Shown piece by piece: positions 35,482 through 43,480 of a DNA stretch of 64,000 bases (the stretch's first letter is position 1; the number at the start of each line of letters is the position of its first letter). Below the pieces are notes generated by a model. The model was not told the DNA's origin, searched no databases, and saw nothing but the letters and a program-made list of their open reading frames with translations. The stretch is taken from assembly GCA_009829735.1 (NCBI GenBank), contig CM020619.1, positions 15,567,816-15,631,815 on the forward strand, written 5' to 3'. Source of the DNA: Pyropia yezoensis. Lineage: Eukaryota; Rhodophyta; Bangiophyceae; Bangiales; Bangiaceae. Made by a program: the position numbers and the translations under genes.

Positions 35482-35575
35482 TGCGATCTGGGGTGGCGTG
35501 CGCCTCGTCCTCCCTCCCGTCTGTAGACGTGCGATCTGGGGTGGCGCGCGCCTCGTCCCCCCTCGCGTCTGTAGG
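35482..35575 (+). repeat. Tandem duplication, 48-bp period
   Basis: Two copies of a unit beginning TGCGATCTGGGGTGGCG and containing GCGCCTCGTCC and GTCTGTAG lie just after the Gly-rich protein gene. No function is seen. Confidence 0.75.
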
Positions 35576-36378
35576 CTTTCTTTCGCCCCGCAAGCCGGCA
35601 GCGGGTGCCATGCCACCCTAAAAGTTAACGCATCCTCCCAATCGATCGCAGGGGTGAAGACGACCCTCGATCCCCCTGCGTCAGCTTACTCCTGCAGGGC
35701 GTCCCATTGATGGAGCTCGTCACCTCCGTCTGACCGCCCCCCTGCGACCCCTCCGTCTCCCTCCCATACTCACACCCGACACGCTACAGAGCCGACAAAA
35801 GCGACTCCGAGGCCGGCCATCCCGCCTGGCAGCCTCCACCCTGCGAGAAGGGAAGCCCAGCCTGTCGCCATGGTCGTCGCCACCAGCGCCGCCTGCGTCA
35901 CCATTCGTCGCCCGCGCCGCCGGCGCGCCACCATCGCACCTGCCACGCCGCCGCAATCGCCGCTCGTGTCATTGACGCCGCCACCACTCCGTGCCACTGC
36001 GAGACGGTCAAGTGCCTGGGCAGGAGCGGAGGACGGGTCAGCGGCGCCAGTCAACGCCCGGCGGCCCGCAGTGTCACAGGGGCTCCGTCGAACGTGGGAA
36101 CAAGCAGCATGCAATCTGGACCACATTTCCTGTTCTCAGGTGTACTGTGAAGTCAGCACGTACTGTACTCTTTGTACTGACTCCGGTACAGTACAAAATT
36201 CTTCAAACGTCATGACGTGCAGCGCAGAGCTGAGGGCGGGATCCGACGTCGACACGCTCTCCTTCCTCGTGTGCGACTCCCATTGCCCTCTCACCTGCCG
36301 TGCCCCCACTGTCGTCCCTCGAGGGACCCCTCTCCAACAGCGTGCCCTTTTGCTCTCTGTTCCCCGCATCCCGCGGCT
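35576..36378. other. Intergenic region
   Basis: This is the spacer between the Gly-rich protein gene and the two-span membrane protein gene. A cluster of GTACTGTAC-like palindromic words occurs at about 36140-36200 (GTACTGTACTC, GGTACAGTACA). This might be a regulatory site, but nothing else supports that. Frames of 70-240 codons here are not recognisable. Confidence 0.3.
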
Positions 36379-37515
36379 ATGCCACCTCCCCTCCCCCCCT
36401 CCCCGGTCCTCCGCCGACTCCTCTCCAACCCCGCCGCGCCCTTCCGCTCTCACCGCGGGCGGCATCCACCTCGGGGGCGGGGAGGCGGTGGAGGGGGGCG
36501 GGGGGGGCCCACCGCTCCCCGCCCGCCCCCCCCTCACCCCCCCCCCTCCCTCGCCACCGCCCCCCCTTCCGGTGGGCTGGCGTCTAACGGCGACGGTTGG
36601 GTAACCCTCCTCAACCGCACCGAGCCATGGTACTACCGGCTGGCCGTGCCCGCCGCCGCCGCACACGTCGCGGCGGTGACTGTGTTTGGGGCGGTGCTCC
36701 TGTGGCCGGCGTCAGATGAGGGGGGGGAGGGCGGGAGGCGGCTGTCATCCATGAGGGAGGGGGATACTTTAGACCTGGTCGGGCCGTCTGACGGTGACAG
36801 CGGTGGCGGCGGTGGTGGCGGTGGCGGCAATGACGTCGGCAGCGACGACAATGTCGGCGGAAACAGCAGCGGTAGCAGTAGCAGCAACGTGGTTGGCGAC
36901 GACGCGCCCCGACAGCCGCCGCGGGAGGAGGTGGCAGCGGTTGTGGGGGCGGCGTGGGGCCTGTCCCCCCCCCCCATCCCCCCCGCGGGTGGCCGCGACT
37001 TCCCGCCCGTGGTGGACCCCCTTCCCAGAGGTACGCGGCTGGCGCTGGCACTCGGCGCCGGGCTGGTAGCGGCGCTGCTCGGCGCGCGGGCGGTGGCCCT
37101 CTGGCGCACCCGCCTCGTGTGCCTGCGGCACAACCCCGCCACGGGGGCGGTGCGCGCGTACACCTACCGCCCGTCGGGCCGGGCGGGGCTGGCGCTTGCC
37201 GCCGAGGCGCCCGCGGGGGGGGTGGGGGTGGATCACGCCTCCCTGCGGCGGGCGACCGACGTGGCGGCACGGCTGCGGAGTAGGGCGGGGGGGCGGGCTG
37301 GCGGGGGTGGCGGGGGCACCCCGCAGCGGACTGCAGCCGACCGTGCCGCCGCCGCGAAGGAGCGGGCGGAGGCCGTGCTGACGCTGGCGGTGGACGTGGG
37401 CGCGGCGGGCACCCGCGCGTTTACCGTGGACGTGGCGGCTTGTGATGTGTTTGAGGGGCGGCGGCTGGCGGCGCTGGCGGTAGATACGCCCAAGGAGGGG
37501 GGGGGGGAAGGCTGA
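36379..37515 (+). CDS. Two-span membrane protein, TMEM186/TMEM223-like architecture
   Basis: The 378-residue protein begins at ATG 36379 with an Arg-rich, Asp/Glu-poor leader (VLRRLLSNPAAPFRSHRGR) that could be a mitochondrial presequence. Two hydrophobic segments follow, about residues 85-110 (YRLAVPAAAAHVAAVTVFGA) and 219-242 (RLALALGAGLVAALLGARAV). They are separated by a Gly/Ser/Asp-rich insertion. After the second helix is a beta-type segment (TRLVCLRHNPATGAVRAYTY), then a soluble tail (LTLAVDVGAAGTRAFTVDVA). Two helices followed by such a segment are seen in TMEM186/TMEM223 mitochondrial proteins, but sequence similarity is weak and this naming is tentative. The frame is uninterrupted. 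Confidence 0.55.
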   Translation: MPPPLPPSPVLRRLLSNPAAPFRSHRGRHPPRGRGGGGGGRGGPTAPRPPPPHPPPSLATAPPSGGLASNGDGWVTLLNRTEPWYYRLAVPAAAAHVAAVTVFGAVLLWPASDEGGEGGRRLSSMREGDTLDLVGPSDGDSGGGGGGGGGNDVGSDDNVGGNSSGSSSSNVVGDDAPRQPPREEVAAVVGAAWGLSPPPIPPAGGRDFPPVVDPLPRGTRLALALGAGLVAALLGARAVALWRTRLVCLRHNPATGAVRAYTYRPSGRAGLALAAEAPAGGVGVDHASLRRATDVAARLRSRAGGRAGGGGGGTPQRTAADRAAAAKERAEAVLTLAVDVGAAGTRAFTVDVAACDVFEGRRLAALAVDTPKEGGGEG

Positions 37516-38441
37516 GGGGGGATGGTGGGAGGAAGAGGAGGCTGAGAGGGAGCGGGGAATACACGCAGGCTGCGGAAAGAAAGAGGTGGGTCGGGCAAAA
37601 AGTAAGGGCCACGGCGACACGCCGGCTTGTAGTCGACCTCGCCAACCGGGGAATTGCCACGGTGGGCCACCTGCCGTCGTGGCCACCGAGGCGGCCCCAG
37701 TGGGTGGGCGCAGGGGCACATGCGCAGGGGCAGAAGCGAAAGCTTGCAGCAGCTGAGCACGGCGTTCCGCTCCCCCAGAGCTCCCCATCGACAAGCTTCA
37801 GACAACCCGCACAGCGCTGGCGTCCCAGCGGCGCGGGTCCGCCGCGAACACTCCCCGCCCCCTCCCAAAATGCTCCGACCCCAGGCCGTGCCCGCACCGA
37901 GGGCTAATGGACGATGCCAGGGAGGTAGGAATGGGCGAAGGGTAGCGCAGCTGCGGTACCCTTCGCCCACCCCTACCTCCTCAGCAGGAGTTGCACCTCC
38001 ACCCCCCCGCCCCTCGGACGCCGATGGGCTACCACCTCATGGTGCCACGCACGCCGGCCCACAGACCAGCCCCAGCCACTCCGCCGCCCCGCCAGACGGA
38101 TGACGGCACGACCAATGGCAGCTGGCGGCGGCAGCGCCACCCCATCCCCCGACCCCCCCAAGCGGTGCAGTGAGCCAAGAAGCCTGTGAATGAGCGAAGC
38201 AGGGACTGCCGGGCGGCTGCGGCCTGTCGGGCGATGGTGCCCGCGGCTGGGTGGCCGCGGCGTTGAGGGCGGCCCGCCATGGCCGCGAAGGCCAGTCACG
38301 GCCGCTGTGGGCGGCGGCGGCGGCAGCCGCCTCGTGTCACGGAGGCACATCCGATGAGCCACTGGCGCCTTGTCCCCCCCCCCCCGCCCCCCCCACATTG
38401 GCCCCCCCACCCCCCCACCCAAAAAAATGTAGACGGTCCAC
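37516..38441. other. Intergenic region between convergent genes
   Basis: The two-span protein gene (+) and the pterin synthase gene (-) converge here. The only structure is the hairpin at 37921-37980. The part at 38360-38440 is C-rich with a short A run and is the probable 3' UTR of the minus-strand gene. Confidence 0.4.
37921..37980. repeat. 60-bp stem-loop with 20 paired bases
   Basis: GGAGGTAG and GGGCGAAGGGTA are followed after a 12-base loop by TACCCTTCGCCC and CTACCTCC; only a 4-base internal bulge breaks the stem. It lies midway between convergent genes and could be a 3'-end structure, a tiny foldback element or a small RNA hairpin. No run of T follows it. Confidence 0.6.
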
Positions 38442-38936
38442 CTACTCCTGCACCTCCCCCCGGTACACGGCGCGGATGTTTTCCGTTTCGGCAAGCTCCA
38501 CCTGGTCGAGCACCCCCCCCAGCTCCCCCCCCGCGAGGCGCCCCCACAGCAGCACCGCCACCCGCTCGACGGTGCTGACCCCCCCCAGGTCTGGGATGTT
38601 CCCCAGGTCCGCGTGGTCCAGGTCCGCCACCGCCGCGGCCATGGCCGCCTTGAGCGCCGCCGCGCCAACGACCATGCCGCTGACGGGGTCAATGGGCCCC
38701 CGTACTGACACCCACAGCGTGTAGTTGTGGCCGTGGAGGGCGCTGCAGCGGCCGTAGAGGGCGGCCGAAGCGGCGGGGGGGAGGGCGGGGTTGGCCAGCG
38801 CGTGGGCGGCCGCAAAGGTGAGCCGCCGCGTGAGGGTGACGACGGGCGCGCCGCGGCCGCCGCCCCCAGCGGGCGGCGCGGGAGCGGCAGCCGAGGCACG
38901 GCCGGGGGAAGCAGGCGGGGGGGTGGACGGGTCCAT
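38442..38936 (-). CDS. 6-pyruvoyl-tetrahydropterin synthase family protein
   Basis: This 164-residue zinc enzyme of the PTPS/QueD family acts on dihydroneopterin triphosphate. The ATG at 38936-38934 was chosen as the nearest start giving a family-length protein; the open frame extends 55 codons further. After a low-complexity leader the domain is clear: zinc ligands His45 (FAAAHAL), His68 and His70 (LHGHNY), catalytic-type Cys64 (YGRC), IDPVSGMV, the LDHADLGN box with the catalytic His, STVERVA and the substrate Glu in ETENI. The segment between Cys64 and the HGH pair is two residues shorter than in mammalian PTPS and closer to bacterial QueD. DPVSGMV and ETEN are PTPS-like. Biopterin-type or queuosine-type chemistry cannot be settled here. 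No intron. Confidence 0.88.
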   Translation of the reverse strand: MDPSTPPPASPGRASAAAPAPPAGGGGRGAPVVTLTRRLTFAAAHALANPALPPAASAALYGRCSALHGHNYTLWVSVRGPIDPVSGMVVGAAALKAAMAAAVADLDHADLGNIPDLGGVSTVERVAVLLWGRLAGGELGGVLDQVELAETENIRAVYRGEVQE

Positions 38937-39520
38937 GGCGGTCGCGTGGCCCGCCCCGCAAGGTCCGCGGGGTGCAGAGGAGTGGAGGGATGGAGAGAGG
39001 AAGCGGGGGGTGGCGGGGGGGCCGGGGAGGGAGGCCACAAGTCGGGGGTGACCAACGACCGCTGCCGGTACAATGGGGGGCGTGGGGGCGGGCAGGGGCA
39101 AGAGGACGAGGGGGGGTAGGGAGGAAGCGGATGGCCAGTGACCACCTGGCCAGCGGCGCGCGGCGGGGGCGGGAGGCTTAAATGGTCACAGCCGGTGCCG
39201 GCGGGAGAAGCAGAGACGGAAGCAGCAGCGGGCGGCAGGGCGGTCGACGGGCGGGCGGGGGTCACTCGGCAAGGGGGAGGGCGAGCGGGGGGGAGGGCGG
39301 CAGGCGCGGGCGGCACCGCCGACGGCCGCCCCCGCGCCCCGGCGCGGTGACCCGCGCCGCGCCCGCCAGCAACGGCGGGCGCCGCGGTGGCAGAGGCGCG
39401 GCGCGCGCGGCAGCGTCCGCGGCGGGCGCAAGGGGCGGCCGCCGCCGTGGCGTGGGCGCGAGTGGAAGAAGGGGCCGCCGTGCGTCCGCGTCACGGGCGC
39501 GGCTGCGTCGCCGAGGACGC
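38937..39520. other. 5' flank of the pterin synthase gene and host GC-rich DNA
   Basis: Pro/Arg/Gly-rich frames occur on both strands and no gene is supported. The region probably contains the promoter of the minus-strand pterin synthase; no TATA box was recognised. Confidence 0.35.
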
Positions 39521-39807
39521 GTACGGCGTTCCCGCCCACTAGACACAGACGATGGGAACACAGGCCATTGGACGCTTGCCAATGGGACAATGCCGCCCGC
39601 CTTACAATTACCAACCAAATTGTACTGCGTGTTAGTCGAAAATCACGCGGGGGGGCGGCGTCCTTTGCTCCCCCCTGACAGTTTGACTGACATAGCCCTA
39701 CGAGGCGTGGCGGCTGCCTGTTGGACCCACTGCCAACCGCCGAGCGGCCGCCGTCACGCACACACGCGCGCGTGGGTGCACGCTGCACCAGAGGGCGCGA
39801 CCTCGAC
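39521..39807 (+). repeat. 287-bp dispersed repeat, copy A
   Basis: Nearly identical to 58853-59141 in the same orientation (landmarks GACACAGACGATGGGAACAC, CCATTGGACGCTTGCCAA, CCAACCAAATTGTACTGCGT). The visible differences are about 10 substitutions and small length changes in G/C runs. It carries no ORF conserved between copies and no obvious terminal inverted repeats. This copy ends 72 bp before the hAT element. Confidence 0.85.
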
Positions 39808-39879
39808 CAGTACCGTCAGGGTGCCAAAAGATGAAGAGTGCAGGAAATCATGCAGACTGCTTACAGAGGCTATTCGGAC

Positions 39880-39892
39880 CAGGGGTTTTCAA
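39880..39892. repeat. hAT terminal inverted repeat, left
   Basis: CAGGGGTTTTCAA, directly preceded by the target duplication ATTCGGAC. Confidence 0.95.
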
Positions 39893-40499
39893 GGGTATAT
39901 GGGCCAAGGGTAGTACTCGAGTATATGGCCAAGAGTATCTGGCTACTCTTGTCCAGAGTGGCAGTTGGCCTGGATACTCACTCTGTCCAACGAGTGAGTA
40001 TCTACTACTCACTCGGCAACTCTGCAAGAGTATGGGGAGCAAGTACACACTGCAATTCTTCTCGGGATGGGCCTCCTCATTGGTGCCCCACACCACGTAC
40101 CCCGCGTGTAGCAGGCAGGCCAGTTACGTGGCAACGCTGCGTCAGACGTCTGAGTCGCTGCAGCTCGTGAGGCGGTGTAACCTATGCCACGTCTGGTGTC
40201 GGCCTGCCCGTTGCCTGTCGCTGCGGCATCCATCAGGTGGGTCTCTGGTGCGCCAGACGGCTGTGCCATGAGCTGATGCGCGCAGGCGGCTGCCTGGCGG
40301 GCCCGTCGCCTGTGGCGGCGGCCCCAGGTACGTGGCAAGTCGTGGGCGAATGCGGCTCGTGCATCGCTGCGTGGCGGCGTGGACGACGTCCGCGGGTGGG
40401 CGGGGGCGGCGACAATGAGGTATGCTGACGCAGCGGCGGACGACAGCGAAAAGTGACGTCTCGGACGCGGCGGCCACCAAGATTGACAAGTTTGCGTGC

Positions 40500-41600
40500 T
40501 GAGGTTGAGTGGGGGTTGACCAGAGGCACGGGGGGGGGGCTGGATTGCGGGGGTGGGATGGTCCTGTGCGGTCTTCTAGGGGTACCGGCAGGAGCGCGGC
40601 GGTGGCCGTGACTTCTCCCCCCGCCCTGTGGCCAGTTCTTCTCTAGACGGTAGAGGCAGCATGAGTGGGGGCTGCGACGGCGGTAGCGGCGGTGCGCGGC
40701 GACTGGTGATGGCGGCCTCGGCAGCTGCCGTGCCGCTGGCGGCGAGCGGCATTGGCGGCGGCAGCGGCGGCCACCATTCCCAGTGCGGTCCGTGTCGACA
40801 AGCGCGGTGTGGCAACTTCCACTGCGGCCGGCCGTGAGGCCAGCCCCGGCTCGAGGGCCGCGACACCCACCACCTCGCGGCGGCGGCCGGCGCCATTCCT
40901 CGCCGCGCATCGGCAGGTGGCGGCGAAGGGCGGCCAAAGGCGTCGCAGCCGCCGCCGCCACCGCGCCCAATCCTGCCGCAGCTGCCAACACTTTCCGCTT
41001 CACAGGTGCTGCCGCCGCTGGCGTCACATCCGCCGGGCGGGGGGTGGGGCTTGGAGCCGTCGCCGCCGCCCGGCTCTTCCGCGGTGCCTCCCCCACGACG
41101 CGTAGGCGGTCGGCCAAAGAGGGTCCAGGCGGTGGACAACCCGGTCGGCGCCGACGGGGCGGTAACCAACGCGTGTGGCGCCTCAGCCGGCGCCGCCACT
41201 GGCGCTGGCGACAGCAGTGGCGGCAGCGGCGGCGGCGACGGCAGCGGCGACGGTCGCGACCGCCCCTGTTTGGACTAGCAGCACGCCGTGCCGCCGGGGG
41301 TGGGGGTGAGTCGTCGCGGCGGCGGGCGGACGGCGGATGATGCTGCCGCGGCGGGCGGGCTCTCGAGCCTACTCACGATGCCGCCGCCGCTGCCATGGCA
41401 ACTGCCTGCGTCTGCCGCGGCGTCCACAGCAGCAGTGGCAGCAGCGGCAGCAGCGTCAGCCGTGTCGTGACAGGGGCGGCGGTGATGGTGGTGGCGGCGG
41501 TGGCAGCTGCGGCTGTGGAGGCGGCAGCCGGGACGACGGCGGACGCGCCCACCATGCCCGCCGCCAGCACCCCCAAGAGCCCGTAGGGGTCCACCCTAGA
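40500..41600 (+). other. GC-rich, coding-like passenger segment inside the hAT element
   Basis: This part of the element has host-like base composition and plus-strand segments of protein-like sequence in changing frames: VRVDKRGVATSTAAGREAS, NTFRFTGAAAAGVTSAGRGV, VQAVDNPVGADGAVTNACG and VMVVAAVAAAAVEAAAGTTA. No domain is recognisable. It may be a host gene fragment captured by the transposon, or just biased sequence. Confidence 0.3.
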
Positions 41601-42199
41601 ATGGCACTGGCCCCCGCTCCCATCTGCTACGGGAGCGGTGTACCTGGCGCGGAGGTGGGTGGCGGGGAGCGGTGGAGGAGCCGGCTGGGTGCGCTACGTG
41701 CCGGTTTTGTGCGAGTGGTGGCCCGATTAGGGGCTCCATCGAGGGAAACGGGGGCAGCTGCGGGTGGGTGTGTTGTGGGGAGAGGAGTCGCGGGTGGAAC
41801 ATCTTGGGGGCATGGGAAAGAGGACGTGCCGCGCTCGGTTACTCGCGGCGAGGACACGGTGGAGTTCAATGAATCCCCGTGGGTGTCGAGCTTATACCGG
41901 GCTGTGCAGGCATAGCACGGCAGCACGCGGCCGTACCTGAGCTGGGATGTGCGTGCACAGCCCTGCGGTATGTCCCCCTTGGTGACCACATTCGCTCATT
42001 GTGTCTGTCACCTGTTGCGAACGAATAGCTCTCCCCACGTCCTCGATAGACGTTATACTCCCCCACGCAGCACGCAGCGGCTGGCGGCGGTTGTAGGGAG
42101 TTGGAGGGGGGGTGAGAGGGGAACGGGAGCGAGGGGAGCCCGTCCGACGCACATGTCGACGTCGTAGTAGGATCCCTAATGGTGTGCCCAGAGCATCAT

Positions 42200-42236
42200 G
42201 TCACCGTGGCGGCGCATGATGCGCCGCCACGGTGAC
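42200..42236. repeat. 37-bp perfect palindrome
   Basis: Two 18-bp arms (GTCACCGTGGCGGCGCAT and its exact complement) around a single G. It lies inside the hAT element, about 1.2 kb beyond the transposase stop codon. Such a structure can extrude as a cruciform or form an RNA hairpin. Confidence 0.85.
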
Positions 42237-43366
42237 GCTCTCCCCTCCCACCCCCGAGCCTTCCACCGTCGACGCCCTCAGTACCGCTTCCACACACCTC
42301 ATCAGCGCGTGCACGGAGGCGGCACCTACTCTGTTTAAAAGGGGCAACGGAATCCTGCATCCCGTGGGCAGTGGTACGGCTCGCGGCAGTGCCGGGAACA
42401 CGTGGTGTTAGCAAGGGGCCACACGGCCAACGCGCCGTCGTAACACATTGCACCGCACTACCAGCTGCCGCAGTGGGGCCACTCACCTCGCCCCTCGCTG
42501 TCTCTGCACTAGTGCTATCCCGACTGCTCTGTAGGCCGACCACATGAGCGACCGCTCTGAGCGCCGCCACGACCGGCGTGCCCACCGTTGTTGCGACAGA
42601 GCGCCCGACGAGGCGGCTCACTTGGGGCCGCTTTGCACGTCGGGCGCGCCCCGGGTTGTATCAGATCGTCACGTCAGCCGCGCATGCGGCGCCGCACACG
42701 CCCCTCGCCCCGACACTCCCTGTCTGTTCGTGCTCTCAGTGAGTGACGTGCCTAAGGTCAATGTCACCCGTTCTCCCTGCGATTGCGCGTCGTGGTGACT
42801 GGCCATCGCCAACAACCAGAAATAGACCGTACCTCACTGGGCAGTCCAGGACAACAGATGTATCACGTTTGTCAGATCGCACGTTCCACGCGGGCTGACC
42901 ACTGATCAGTGGTGGGGCTTGGCTGCACATCCACGCCTCCCACGTCCGCTGGCGTGCTGCTCCCCCGTACGGGGGAGGAAGACAACTGAGCACTCTCCGC
43001 TGCCTCCGGCCACCAACGCTGGCGCATTGACAGGCATGCTGCATCTGTCTGGCGCTCTAAGCGCGAGCAGCCGCCGTATATCTCACGGACTGCTGGGGCG
43101 AGCGTATGCCCCACTCGACGCATTGTGGTCTCCTATCGCTGGAGGCTTTGTAGCAGAGCCCAGTGGCAGAGGCGGCTGTACGTAACGACAAGTCCCCAAA
43201 GCCATGAATTGACTAACCTCGCGGCGAGAGACGGCACATGCGGGCTGCACACGAGCCCACGGGGGACCAAAAGTGCATCGTGGGCATTTTAAGCTCACAC
43301 GACCTCCCCCACTCTCGCACTCTCGCTCTCTCTTATTCAAACAACTCTCTCTGGCCGCACTCTCGT

Positions 43367-43473
43367 CCACATCCCGCCACTCCAAGCCACGCACCCCCAC
43401 CCCTCTTCCACATCCCTCCACTCCAACCCACGCACCCCCAACCCTCTTTCGCATCCCGCCACTCCAGCCCACC
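43367..43473. repeat. Tandem repeat, 41-bp period, 2.6 copies
   Basis: Copies begin CCACATCCCGCCACTCCAAG, CCACATCCCTCCACTCCAAC and CGCATCCCGCCACTCCAGC. The array abuts the 3' end of the hAT transposase gene. Confidence 0.75.
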
Positions 43474-43480
43474 ATGCCAT

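Noticed and set aside
43367-43473. Tandem repeat considered as a CRISPR array
   Set aside because: Only 2.6 contiguous 41-bp copies with no spacers, in a eukaryotic transposon.
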